A stretch of DNA of 64,000 bases from Pseudomonas reinekei (GTDB taxonomy: Bacteria > Pseudomonadota > Gammaproteobacteria > Pseudomonadales > Pseudomonadaceae): positions 1-64,000 of the forward strand of contig NZ_MSTQ01000006.1 of assembly GCF_001945365.1 (NCBI RefSeq), written 5' to 3'. The position numbers and the translations under genes are program-made. The notes beneath the pieces are model-generated. The model saw nothing but the letters and a program-made list of their open reading frames with translations. It made no database searches and was not told the origin of the DNA. This document shows positions 43,011 through 51,920 of this stretch, in pieces (the stretch's first letter is position 1; the number at the start of each line of letters is the position of its first letter).

Positions 43011-44927
43011 TCATTCGTCGATTTCCGGGGCAACCATCCGCGTCTTCGGCGCCCCATTCGAGTTGAGCTGAAAAATAGCCTGCGGCTGTCCTTTCTCATT
43101 AAAGAACACCTGCCCGATCCCCGCCGAATTCCACAGCCGTTCGCCGGCCTCGGCGTGTTCAGGAACGTGCGGCACGATGCGCATGCGCCGACGTTTGGTC
43201 AGCCAGTTGAGCGGCGAACGCGGCGAGTACAGCCAGCGGTTGAGGCGATCGAACCATTCCAGCAGTGAGGGCGGAAATTCGTTCTTGATGCCGCTGCTGG
43301 TGATCTGCCAGATGTGCGGCCCAGCCTTGCGATGGCGGATCAGCACTTCGTAGACGAAGGAGTAATGCACGTCGCCGGACAGCACCACGTAATTACCCGG
43401 TGTGCGCGAGTGGCGGAAAATGTTCAGGATCACCTGGGCCGCGCCGCGATGGGCCATCCAGTTTTCCGCGTCCACCAGCAGTGGATACCCGAACCAGCTG
43501 AACACCCGTTGTACCGTTTCGATCAGTTTCACCCCGAACACCGGCGCCGGCGAAACGATGATGGCGCTGGGGTGATCCAGCAATTCCTGTTGCAGTTCGC
43601 TGAGGGCCTCCCAGTCGAGCAGGCCCGAAGGCTGTTTGAGGTTCATCTCGCTGCGCCAGCGCCGCGTTCGGGTGTCGAGCACCACCATGGCCGGCGTGGT
43701 GGGCAGCACGTAATGCCAATGCTGGAAACGCAAAAGCTCGTCGATCAAACCGTCCTGGACGTCGCTGTCCAGATAACGGTCGTGCCCGGTGTCGCTGAAG
43801 GCGCGGGCCGCTGCCACGACATCGACAAAAGCGTCCGGGTTATTGCCCCAGCCCTGGCACAGCATGTAAGCGATCAACGCATTGCCGATGATGCGTCTGG
43901 AGAACGGATGGCCGTAAGCCGTTTCCTCCCATTGCGCGGAAAGATTCCAGTCGTCGGTGATGTCGTGGTCGTCGAAAATCATCAGCGTCGGCACATGCGC
44001 CAGCGCTCGCGCGACGTTGCCCAGGCCAGCCTTGAAGCCGTCGATGCGCGTCTGCTCCAGCGCATACCGCTCACGTCGTTCCTTGATCAGTTTTGGCGGC
44101 TTTGGCGTAATCAACGTCCAGGGTGTCGGCGACCAGACGAGCAGGTACATGGCCATGACTTCAGCGAAAGTCACCAGGTGATTGTCGGCACTGCTGCTGG
44201 TGAAAATCGGCTTGCGCGCACCGCCGAAGAAACGATCGCGCAGGGTTTCGTTGCTCTTGAGGGCCGGCAGCAAATCGGCGCGGTGGTAGTAGCAGGCAGC
44301 ATGGCCGTACAGCGCGGCGCTGTCGCTGACCACGGCACCTTCGAGGTGCTCGCCGAACAGTTCCAGCCGCTCGATCAAGGCATGAATGGCTCGCAGCATT
44401 GGCCCTGCGACATCGTCGGCGTAGACCTGGTCGCCGCTCATCATCAACAGCGCGGGGCGATCCCCGGCTTGGTGTTCTTGCGCCAGCAGGTTATCGACGC
44501 ACAGCAAACCGTCGGTCGCCGGGTGATGCGGCTTGCGGCAGGAACCGTGGAGCAACTGATCGATGCGCGAACGCAGGACAAAGTTCGGGCAATCGGCCTC
44601 GCCGTACAGCAGGTGCGGCGCCCAATCGGCGATGCCTTTCCCGTCTTCCAGTAGCAGGTCGTAGGCGATGCGTTCATCACAGGGCAGGACGGCGTCCAAC
44701 GCCACATCGATCAAATGCACAAAGGCGTGCGTACCTACCGCAATCACCGTGCATTGCCCGTCGTCGAGACGGATATCGGCGACGCCCTGCAAACGCAACG
44801 TCAGCTCCAGCGCACGGGACCCCACCAGCCACATCACCAGTCGCGACGGCTCAAGCCGCCGCAACAGCGGGCCGGCGAGTACTGGAGGCAGGGAATGATC
44901 ATCAGGCAGTGGCAGCGTTGCGGACAT
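43011..44927 (-). CDS. PhoD-like alkaline phosphatase / metallophosphatase
   Basis: A 638-residue PhoD-like metallophosphatase. Metal-binding parts are LLMMSGDQVYADDVAGPM, TLMIFDDHDITDDWN and VVLSGDVHYSFVYE. The N-terminal about 100 residues form an extra domain. No clear signal peptide is seen, so a cytoplasmic site is possible. Two starts are possible: 44927 (used here, after GTTTGGA) or 44951, which has no ribosome site. Substrate is unproved; relatives hydrolyse phosphodiesters. It has no obvious operon partner. Confidence 0.8.
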   Translation of the reverse strand: MSATLPLPDDHSLPPVLAGPLLRRLEPSRLVMWLVGSRALELTLRLQGVADIRLDDGQCTVIAVGTHAFVHLIDVALDAVLPCDERIAYDLLLEDGKGIADWAPHLLYGEADCPNFVLRSRIDQLLHGSCRKPHHPATDGLLCVDNLLAQEHQAGDRPALLMMSGDQVYADDVAGPMLRAIHALIERLELFGEHLEGAVVSDSAALYGHAACYYHRADLLPALKSNETLRDRFFGGARKPIFTSSSADNHLVTFAEVMAMYLLVWSPTPWTLITPKPPKLIKERRERYALEQTRIDGFKAGLGNVARALAHVPTLMIFDDHDITDDWNLSAQWEETAYGHPFSRRIIGNALIAYMLCQGWGNNPDAFVDVVAAARAFSDTGHDRYLDSDVQDGLIDELLRFQHWHYVLPTTPAMVVLDTRTRRWRSEMNLKQPSGLLDWEALSELQQELLDHPSAIIVSPAPVFGVKLIETVQRVFSWFGYPLLVDAENWMAHRGAAQVILNIFRHSRTPGNYVVLSGDVHYSFVYEVLIRHRKAGPHIWQITSSGIKNEFPPSLLEWFDRLNRWLYSPRSPLNWLTKRRRMRIVPHVPEHAEAGERLWNSAGIGQVFFNEKGQPQAIFQLNSNGAPKTRMVAPEIDE

Positions 44928-45045
44928 CCGGGTTCCAAACTCTTGGGGCATAGAGGCGGGGGATGATAGCGCAGGTGACGACGGGGCAGGCTAAAGTGAG
45001 TCAACGATGCAGCTTCATTCCTATGTCGATCGAAGAGAGGAACCC

Positions 45046-45309
45046 ATGAACAAATTCATCCTGCCAGCACTGGCCATTTTGCTGCTGGCCCAATCCCCGG
45101 CCCATGCCATCAACGACAAGTACCGCAAGCAACTGGAGAAGTCCGGCTGTACCCAGATGAGTGAGTTGCAGGGTTGTGATATTCACAAGACCAAGGCCGA
45201 AAACGCCAAGGCCGGGTTTACCAACCCGGCCGCCCCAGCCGCCGACGAAAAAACCAAGGAACAGACCCCGGGCACCAAGGAGGGAGCCGCCTCGCCTGTC
45301 ACCAAATGA
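45046..45309 (+). CDS. Small exported hypothetical protein
   Basis: An 87-residue protein with a signal peptide MNKFILPALAILLLAQSPAHA. The mature part holds two cysteines (KSGCTQMSELQGCDIHKTKA) and a Pro/Lys/Thr-rich tail that looks disordered. The start follows GAAGAGAGG. It is a conserved type of unknown Pseudomonas protein. The next gene starts 107 bases later on the same strand. Confidence 0.65.
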   Translation: MNKFILPALAILLLAQSPAHAINDKYRKQLEKSGCTQMSELQGCDIHKTKAENAKAGFTNPAAPAADEKTKEQTPGTKEGAASPVTK

Positions 45310-45416
45310 AAAGCCATTGTCGTCTGATGAGAAGCGTCTCAACAGGCCTCGTCCTACAGTCCAATCAGCGCAATTCGATGCAGCACGCCCATATTGCAGA
45401 TTGGAGAATAAGAAAA

Positions 45417-46397
45417 ATGGCTAAAGCCGTACGCTTCTACGAAACCGGTGGTCCTGAAGTCCTGCGTTATGAGGACGTTGAAGTCGGCGACCCCGGTCCG
45501 GGCCAGGTGCGTCTGCGCCATGTGGCGGTCGGCCTGAACTACGCCGACACCTACTTTCGCAATGGCACTTACCCGATCCCGATGCCCAACGGCATGGGCG
45601 TCGAGGCGTCCGGCGTGGTCCAGGCTGTCGGCGAAGGCGTGACCAACGTCCAGGTGGGGGATCGCGTCACGTACACCGGTTTCCTCAACACCCTTGGCGC
45701 CTACAGCACCGAGCGCCTGATCCCGGCCGCGCCGCTGATCAAGCTGCCGGAAACCATCAGTTTCGAAACTGCCGCCGCCATGACCATGCGCGGGCTGACC
45801 TCGTCGTACCTGATGCGCCGCATCTACGACTTCAAGCAAGGCGACACGATTCTGCTGCATGCCGCCGCCGGTGGTGTCGGCCTGATCGTTTCGCAGTGGG
45901 CCAAGCTGCTCGGCCTGAACGTGATCGGTACCGTGTCCACCGAGCAAAAGGCTGAGATCGCCAAGGCTCACGGGTGCGACCATACGATCAATTACAGCCA
46001 TGAAGACGTCGCCGCTCGCGTTCGTCAACTGACCGATGGCGTGGGCGTCAACGTGGTGTTCGACAGCGTTGGCAAGAACACCTTCATGGGCTCGCTGGAT
46101 TCGTTGAAACCCCGTGGCCTGATGGTCTGCGTGGGGACGGCGTCCGGGCCGATCCCGGCGTTCGACCCGGTGATGCTGGCGATGAAAGGTTCGCTCTACC
46201 TGACCCGTCCGGCGCTGGCCAATTACATCAGCGACCCGGCGGAAAAAGCCGAGCTGGCGGGCGAGTTGTTTGACCACGTTGGCAGCGGTCGCATCAAGAT
46301 CGAGATCAACCAGCACTACGCCTTGCAGGATGCGGTGCAGGCGCACCGGGATCTTGAGTCGCGCAAGACCACTGGCTCGTCGATTTTCGTCATTTAA
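45417..46397 (+). CDS. NADPH:quinone oxidoreductase, zeta-crystallin family
   Basis: A 326-residue MDR-family quinone oxidoreductase. The N-terminal GroES-like part includes VRLRHVAVGLNYADTYFRNG, and the Rossmann motif is HAAAGGVGLIVSQWAKLLG (about 145-163). No structural zinc cysteines are present, as in QorA/zeta-crystallin. Start at 45417; a longer frame of 37 codons without a ribosome site is rejected. It is 13 bases before the TauD-type gene and probably begins the operon to 51796. Confidence 0.82.
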   Translation: MAKAVRFYETGGPEVLRYEDVEVGDPGPGQVRLRHVAVGLNYADTYFRNGTYPIPMPNGMGVEASGVVQAVGEGVTNVQVGDRVTYTGFLNTLGAYSTERLIPAAPLIKLPETISFETAAAMTMRGLTSSYLMRRIYDFKQGDTILLHAAAGGVGLIVSQWAKLLGLNVIGTVSTEQKAEIAKAHGCDHTINYSHEDVAARVRQLTDGVGVNVVFDSVGKNTFMGSLDSLKPRGLMVCVGTASGPIPAFDPVMLAMKGSLYLTRPALANYISDPAEKAELAGELFDHVGSGRIKIEINQHYALQDAVQAHRDLESRKTTGSSIFVI

Positions 46398-46410
46398 GGA
46401 GCGGCCAGCC

Positions 46411-47259
46411 ATGAAAGTCGAACAATTGACCTGCAGCATTGGCGCCGAGCTGATCGGCGTCAACCTGGCTGACGCGGTGCATGACGACGGTCTGTTTGCC
46501 GAGATCCGTGCCCAGTTGCTCAAGCACCGCGTGGTGTTCCTGCGTGATCAGGACATCACCCGCGCCGAGCACGTGGCCTTCGCCCGTCGTTTCGGCGAAC
46601 TGGAAGATCATCCGGTGGCCGGCAGCGATCCGGAGCATCCGGGGTTGGTGCAGATCTACAAGCGACCGGACCAGCCGATGGACCGCTACGAAAACGCCTG
46701 GCACACCGACGCCACCTGGCGCGAGGCCCCACCGATGGGCTGCGTGCTGCGCTGCGTCGAGTGCCCGCCGGTGGGCGGCGACACCATGTGGGCCAACATG
46801 GTGCTGGCGTACGAGAATTTGCCGGAAGACGTGAAGCTGAAGATCGCCAATCTGCGCGCCCGTCACAGCATCGAAGCCAGCTTCGGTGCGGCCATGCCGA
46901 TCGAGAAGCGTCTGGGCCTCAAAGCGATGTACCCGGACGCCGAGCATCCGGTGGTGCGCACTCATCCGGATACCGGCGAGAAGGTGCTGTTCGTCAATGC
47001 CTTCACCACCCACTTCAGCAACTACCACACCCCTGACCGGGTGCGTTTCGGCCAGGACGCCAACCCGGGTGCGAGCGAACTGCTGCGCTACCTGATCAGC
47101 CAGGCGTACATCCCCGAGTATCAAGTGCGCTGGCGCTGGAAGCCCAACAGCATCGCCATCTGGGACAACCGCAGTACCCAGCATTACGCGGTCATGGATT
47201 ACCCACCGTGCCATCGCAAGATGGAGCGCGCCGGGATCATTGGCGACAAGACGTACTGA
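46411..47259 (+). CDS. TauD/TfdA-family 2-oxoglutarate dioxygenase
   Basis: A 282-residue Fe(II)/2-oxoglutarate dioxygenase. The iron triad is His98-x-Asp100 (NAWHTDATW) and His258 (STQHYAVMDY), and Arg269 (PCHRKMERAG) is the 2-oxoglutarate anchor. Relatives are TauD, TfdA and related enzymes that hydroxylate next to a sulfonate, ether or ester oxygen. Together with a YeiH-type exporter at the end of the same gene set, release of sulfite from a sulfonate is one option. Confidence 0.85.
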   Translation: MKVEQLTCSIGAELIGVNLADAVHDDGLFAEIRAQLLKHRVVFLRDQDITRAEHVAFARRFGELEDHPVAGSDPEHPGLVQIYKRPDQPMDRYENAWHTDATWREAPPMGCVLRCVECPPVGGDTMWANMVLAYENLPEDVKLKIANLRARHSIEASFGAAMPIEKRLGLKAMYPDAEHPVVRTHPDTGEKVLFVNAFTTHFSNYHTPDRVRFGQDANPGASELLRYLISQAYIPEYQVRWRWKPNSIAIWDNRSTQHYAVMDYPPCHRKMERAGIIGDKTY

Positions 47260-47346
47260 TCCACCGTTTCTGCATTCGCTCTCGTAAACACGCCTGCCCG
47301 GCGCGACCCCGGGTGGGCGGGACAATCATAAGAACTGGAGTAACTC

Positions 47347-48399
47347 ATGCAATTTTTCGACGATTCCCTGCACCCGGAAACGATGGAAAAGGTAGTCATT
47401 ACCGTGGCCCCGTACGGCCCGGAGTGGATGCCGGAAGATTTCCCTGAAGACATCCCGCTGACCATGGACGAGCAGGTTCAGAAAGCAGTCGAGTGCTATG
47501 AAGCTGGCGCCACCGTGCTGCACTTGCATGTGCGTGAACTGGACGGCAAGGGCTCCAAGCGCCTGTCGAAATTCAACGAGCTGATCGCCGGCGTGCGTGA
47601 AGCCGTGCCGGACATGATCATCCAGGTTGGCGGCTCGATTTCCTTCGCCCCGGAAAGCGACGGCGAAGCGGCCAAGTGGCTGTCCGACGACACCCGTCAC
47701 ATGCTGGCCGAACTGACCCCCAAGCCGGATCAGGTCACCGTGGCGATCAACACCACCCAGATGAACATCATGGAGCTGTTGTATCCCGAATACCTGGAAG
47801 GCACCTCCCTGGCCAACCCGTTGTACCAGGCTGCCTATAGCGAAATGACCGTGCCGGCAGGCCCGGCCTGGGTGGCCGAGCACCTCAAGCGCCTGATGGA
47901 CAACGGCATTCAGCCGCACTTCCAGCTGACCGGCATGCACGCCCTGGAAAGCCTGGAGCGCCTGGTGCGCCGTGGCATTTACAAAGGCCCGCTGAACCTG
48001 ACCTGGATCGGCATTGGCGGCGGCTTCGATGGCCCGAACCCGTTCAACTTCTTCAACTTCATCCACCGCGCGCCGGACGGTTGCACCCTGACTTCCGAGT
48101 CGCTGCTGAAAAACGTCATGCCATTCAACACCATGTCGATGGCCATGGGGCTGCACCCGCGTGTGGGCAATGAAGACACTATCATTGACCACAAGGGCGA
48201 TCGCTTCGGCTCGGTGGCGCAGATCCAGCAAACCGTGCGCATCGCCCACGAACTGGGTCGCGAAATCGCCACGGGCAAAGAGGCCCGCGAGATTTATCGC
48301 ATCGGTGTGAAGTACGACAGTATCGAAGAAACCCTGTTGGCCAACGGCATGGCCCCCAACCGCAAGGCTGGGCAAAAAGGCGTGCCGCAACGCGGCTGA
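47347..48399 (+). CDS. BKACE-family beta-keto acid cleavage enzyme (DUF849)
   Basis: A 350-residue BKACE-family protein. The zinc-binding HLHVRE (about 58-63) and the acidic and Arg residues of the TIM barrel fit the family. Members react a beta-keto acid with acetyl-CoA to give acetoacetate and a new acyl-CoA, as in dehydrocarnitine cleavage. The particular beta-keto acid is unknown. It begins 87 bases after the dioxygenase. Confidence 0.82.
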   Translation: MQFFDDSLHPETMEKVVITVAPYGPEWMPEDFPEDIPLTMDEQVQKAVECYEAGATVLHLHVRELDGKGSKRLSKFNELIAGVREAVPDMIIQVGGSISFAPESDGEAAKWLSDDTRHMLAELTPKPDQVTVAINTTQMNIMELLYPEYLEGTSLANPLYQAAYSEMTVPAGPAWVAEHLKRLMDNGIQPHFQLTGMHALESLERLVRRGIYKGPLNLTWIGIGGGFDGPNPFNFFNFIHRAPDGCTLTSESLLKNVMPFNTMSMAMGLHPRVGNEDTIIDHKGDRFGSVAQIQQTVRIAHELGREIATGKEAREIYRIGVKYDSIEETLLANGMAPNRKAGQKGVPQRG

Positions 48400-48408
48400 C
48401 CGACACGG

Positions 48409-48436
48409 CGAACGAGTGGCCGTGACCGCTCGTTCG
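48409..48436. other. Perfect 8-bp hairpin after the BKACE gene
   Basis: CGAACGAG (48409-48416) and CTCGTTCG (48429-48436) are exact inverted repeats with a 12-base loop. No T-tract follows. It may lower or process the transcript between the BKACE and carrier genes. Confidence 0.45.
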
Positions 48437-48490
48437 GCGCTTTGCTACACGCTTGATAACAACAATAAAACGAAGCTTTGAGGAGGCTGC

Positions 48491-49807
48491 ATGGCCTTTC
48501 ACCCAATCGCCGACGACGATGACTCCGGTGGAGTTGTGGTTGCGCGCCAATATGCCTGGATCGTCTTCGCCCTGACGTTTGGCCTGTTGATTTCCGATTA
48601 CATGTCGCGCCAGGTGTTGAACGCGGTGTTCCCGCTGCTGAAAAGCGAGTGGGCACTGAGCGACGGTCAGCTCGGCCTGCTCAGCGGCATCGTGGCGTTG
48701 ATGGTCGGGTTGCTGACCTTTCCGCTGTCGCTGATGGCCGACCGTTTCGGCAGGGTCAAGAGCCTGGCGCTGATGGCGATGCTCTGGAGCCTGGCGACCC
48801 TGGGCTGCGCGCTGGCCCAGGATTACCAGCAGATGTTCATCGCGCGGTTCATGGTCGGCGTCGGCGAGGCCGCCTATGGCAGCGTCGGCATCGCCGTGGT
48901 GATTTCGGTGTTCCCGAAACACATGCGCGCCACCCTGGCCAGTGCCTTCATGGCCGGCGGCATGTTCGGTTCGGTACTGGGCATGGCCTTAGGCGGTGCC
49001 ATTGCCGCGAAGCTGGGCTGGCGCTGGTCGTTCGCCGGCATGGCGCTGTTCGGCCTGGTGCTGGCGATGCTCTATCCGCTGATCGTCAAGGAAGCTCGCA
49101 TTGCCCCGCAACGCGCCGCCAAGGCGGCCGCAGCGGTCAAGCGACCGCTGCGCACGTTGTGGTCGAGCCGTTCGGTGGTCGCCACCTATGTCGCCAGCGG
49201 CTTGCAATTGTTCGTCGGCGGCACGGTGATGGTGTGGATGCCCAGCTACCTCAACCGCTACTACGACATGCCCACCGACAAGGCAGGCGGCATGGCGGCG
49301 ATCATCGTGTTGTGCAGCGGCGCGGGGATGATCCTGTGCGGCATGCTCAGTGATCGCCTGTGCCGGCACTCGCCGGAGCGCAAGGTCAGTCTGGCCATCG
49401 GCTTCTGCCTGGGCAGTTGTCTGCTGTTGTCGGCCGCTTTTGCCTTGCAGGCAGGGCCGTTGCAACTGGCGCTGATCTGCCTGGGCATGTTGATCGCCAC
49501 CGGCACCACCGGCCCTTGCGGGGCGATGGTCGCCAACCTGACGCATTACTCGGTGCACGGCACGGCGTTCGCCACGCTGACCCTGGCCAACAACATGCTG
49601 GGGCTGGCGCCGGGGCCGTTCATCACCGGTCGGGTGTCCGATCTGATCGGCTTGCATGCCGCGTTTCAACTGGTGCCACTGGTCAGCCTCGCGGCAGCCG
49701 CGGTGTTCTTTTATGCCAAGTGTCACTACCACAAAGACATTGCCCGACTTCAGGGTCAGTGCGTGCCTGACCCCGTCCATGAAGCCGGGATAGAGGTGAA
49801 GTTGTGA
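48491..49807 (+). CDS. MFS transporter
   Basis: A 438-residue major facilitator with 12 membrane helices. The loop 2-3 motif is LSLMADRFGRVKSLAL, and helix 4 shows RFMVGVGEAAYGSVG. It probably imports the organic substrate of the operon (anion:proton type). An acidic N-terminus (IADDDDSGG) precedes helix 1. The end overlaps the start of the DsbA-like gene (GTGA). Confidence 0.85.
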   Translation: MAFHPIADDDDSGGVVVARQYAWIVFALTFGLLISDYMSRQVLNAVFPLLKSEWALSDGQLGLLSGIVALMVGLLTFPLSLMADRFGRVKSLALMAMLWSLATLGCALAQDYQQMFIARFMVGVGEAAYGSVGIAVVISVFPKHMRATLASAFMAGGMFGSVLGMALGGAIAAKLGWRWSFAGMALFGLVLAMLYPLIVKEARIAPQRAAKAAAAVKRPLRTLWSSRSVVATYVASGLQLFVGGTVMVWMPSYLNRYYDMPTDKAGGMAAIIVLCSGAGMILCGMLSDRLCRHSPERKVSLAIGFCLGSCLLLSAAFALQAGPLQLALICLGMLIATGTTGPCGAMVANLTHYSVHGTAFATLTLANNMLGLAPGPFITGRVSDLIGLHAAFQLVPLVSLAAAAVFFYAKCHYHKDIARLQGQCVPDPVHEAGIEVKL

Positions 49808-50466
49808 GTCGTCGTTTACGTATTGATGTGTTTTTCGATTTTATCTGCCCGTGGTGCCTGATCGGCAAACGCCAGCTGGAGCATGCGCAGGTGCAGTTCC
49901 GCAGTCGTCATCCGGATGTGCAGATCACCACGGTGTGGCATGGCGTGCAGTTGCTGCCGCAGTTGCCGGTAGAAGGTGAACCCTTCGCCGATTTCTACCG
50001 CAAGCGCCTGGGCAACGCCGACGCCATGACCATGCGTCAGGCCCAGGTGCAGGAGGCGGCCCGTGCGGTTGGACTGCCGATTGACCTGAGCCGCATCGCC
50101 ACGATGCCCAACACCGCTGACGCCCATCGTTTGTTCCAACGTGCCAGCGAGCTGGGCAATGGGGCGCAGCGGGAAATGTTGCTCGAGCGACTGTTCGCCG
50201 CGTACTTCCAAAGACGCGAAAACCTCGGTTGCCGTGAGACCTTGCTGGCCATTGCCCGCTCTTGCGGCATTGACCCGGACGCGGTGGCCGACTGCCTGAA
50301 AGGCGATGCCACGCCGTTTGCCGGAGCCCCCGGCGCCACCAGCGGCGTACCGAGCTTCCAGCTCGACAACCGCATGACCGTGATCGGTGCGCAGCCTGCC
50401 CAGGCGCTGCTCGGGGCCATGCACGAAGCCCTCAAGGAAAGCGAGCGCGAGCGGCAGCCGGCATGA
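49804..50466 (+). CDS. DsbA/FrnE-like thioredoxin-fold protein
   Basis: A 220-residue cytoplasmic protein of the DsbA/FrnE or HCCA-isomerase group. The motif is CPWC (Cys15, Cys18) in FFDFICPWCLIGKRQLEHA. No signal peptide is present. Family members are glutathione-dependent isomerases or dithiol oxidoreductases. It starts with GTG and overlaps both the MFS gene and the Rieske gene by four bases, so all three are coupled. Confidence 0.82.
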   Translation: MSRRLRIDVFFDFICPWCLIGKRQLEHAQVQFRSRHPDVQITTVWHGVQLLPQLPVEGEPFADFYRKRLGNADAMTMRQAQVQEAARAVGLPIDLSRIATMPNTADAHRLFQRASELGNGAQREMLLERLFAAYFQRRENLGCRETLLAIARSCGIDPDAVADCLKGDATPFAGAPGATSGVPSFQLDNRMTVIGAQPAQALLGAMHEALKESERERQPA

Positions 50467-50789
50467 CCCGGCGCATTCCCGTACCTGCCGGCAAATACCC
50501 GCAGGCCGGAGGTCGTGCGCTGTTCGAATTCGAAGACAAAAGCCTGGCGTTGTTCAACGTCGACGGGCAGCTGTTTGCCATCGACGACAGTTGCCCGCAC
50601 CAGGGCGCCTCGCTGTGTGGCGGGCGTCTTGAAGGGCGGGTGATTCAGTGCTGCGCCCATGGCCTGCGTTTCGATTTACGCAGCGGTTATCTGCTCAATT
50701 CCACGCTGGTCAAAGTCACGAGCTACCCGGTCGAGATCATCGACGACCAGGCGTTCATCGTTATCACTTGCGAGGAGGTCGCGCCATGA
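50463..50789 (+). CDS. Rieske [2Fe-2S] ferredoxin-like protein
   Basis: A 108-residue Rieske protein. The cluster ligands are Cys44 and His46 (CPHQGAS) and Cys63 and His66 (CCAHG). It could carry electrons to an oxygenase, but no oxygenase alpha subunit is seen in the operon. It overlaps the genes on both sides by four bases. Confidence 0.85.
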   Translation: MTRRIPVPAGKYPQAGGRALFEFEDKSLALFNVDGQLFAIDDSCPHQGASLCGGRLEGRVIQCCAHGLRFDLRSGYLLNSTLVKVTSYPVEIIDDQAFIVITCEEVAP

Positions 50790-51796
50790 GCGCCATCGCT
50801 CTGACCCGTATCCACAGTCGCACGCGCGAACTGGCGCCGGGGTTTATCGTCAGCCTGATCGTGGCTGCCGCTGCGTCGTTTTTGTCCGAACATTACGGTG
50901 CGCCGGTCATGCTGTTCGCCTTGCTGCTGGGCATGGCCCTGAATTTTCTCGCCGATGACGGCCCGTGCAAGGCCGGGGTCGAATTCACCGCGCGCACGGT
51001 GCTGCGCATCGGTGTGGCGTTGCTGGGGATGCGCATCACCCTGGAGCAGATGGCGGCGCTGGGCTGGAAGCCGATTGCGCTGGTGGTGATTCTGGTGGTG
51101 GTGACCATTGGCGTTTCTGTGATCGCGGCCAAGGCCCTGGGATTTCAGCGACTGTTCGGCATGCTGACAGGCGGCGCGACGGCGATTTGTGGGGCTTCGG
51201 CGGCGTTGGCGCTGGCGGCGGCGCTGCCGAATCATCCGCAGAAAGAGCGAGCGACGTTGTTCACCGTGATTGGCGTGTCGGCGCTGTCGACCCTGGCGAT
51301 GATTGTTTATCCGATGATCGCCAACTGGCTGGAGTTGTCGCCGCAGGTGGCAGGCGTGTTCCTCGGCGCGACCATTCACGATGTCGCCCAAGTGGTTGGC
51401 GCCGGCTACAGCATGTCTACCGAGACGGGCGACACGGCCACGGTGGTCAAGCTGATGCGCGTCGCCATGCTGCTGCCGGTGATCGTCACTGCCGCGATGA
51501 TCACCCGCCTGCAGGGCGCCGATCCGACCGGCAAGCGGCCGCCGTTGTTGCCGTGGTTTGCGGTAGGGTTTCTGATGCTGGCGTGCATCAACAGCACCGG
51601 TTGGGTCGCCCCGGCGGTGCAGGGCTCGGTCAACGAACTGTCGCGCTGGTGCCTGGTGATTTCGATCAGTGCGCTGGGCATGAAGACCCGTTTGAAGGAG
51701 CTGGCAGCGGTCGGGATCAAACCGATTTTGCTGATGGTGGGGGAGACGGTATTCCTCGTCGTGCTGGTGCTGCTCTTGCTGCGCTGGGGATTCTAG
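50786..51796 (+). CDS. YeiH-family membrane exporter (putative sulfate/sulfite exporter)
   Basis: A 336-residue protein with about ten membrane helices. Motifs include GGATAICGASAALALAAAL and FLGATIHDVAQVVGAG, the signature of the YeiH/UPF0324 family. Family members are thought to export sulfate or sulfite-type anions. The start overlaps the Rieske stop (ATGA). With the TauD-type dioxygenase upstream this favours a sulfonate pathway, but the evidence is contextual. Confidence 0.82.
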   Translation: MSAIALTRIHSRTRELAPGFIVSLIVAAAASFLSEHYGAPVMLFALLLGMALNFLADDGPCKAGVEFTARTVLRIGVALLGMRITLEQMAALGWKPIALVVILVVVTIGVSVIAAKALGFQRLFGMLTGGATAICGASAALALAAALPNHPQKERATLFTVIGVSALSTLAMIVYPMIANWLELSPQVAGVFLGATIHDVAQVVGAGYSMSTETGDTATVVKLMRVAMLLPVIVTAAMITRLQGADPTGKRPPLLPWFAVGFLMLACINSTGWVAPAVQGSVNELSRWCLVISISALGMKTRLKELAAVGIKPILLMVGETVFLVVLVLLLLRWGF

Positions 51797-51810
51797 GACT
51801 CACACAAAAC

Positions 51811-51903
51811 CTGTGGGAGCTGGCTTGCCAGCGATAGCGGTCTGACATTCAGCATTGATGTCGACTGACACGGCCTCATCGCGAGCAAGCTCGCTCCTGC
51901 ATG
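51811..51903. repeat. REPIN (two inverted REP sequences)
   Basis: GTGGGAGCTGGCTTGCCAGCGAT and ATCGCGAGCAAGCTCGCTCCTGC face each other. The pair is in the gap between convergent genes. Confidence 0.65.
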
Positions 51904-51920
51904 GGATTGCTTTTTTTCTG

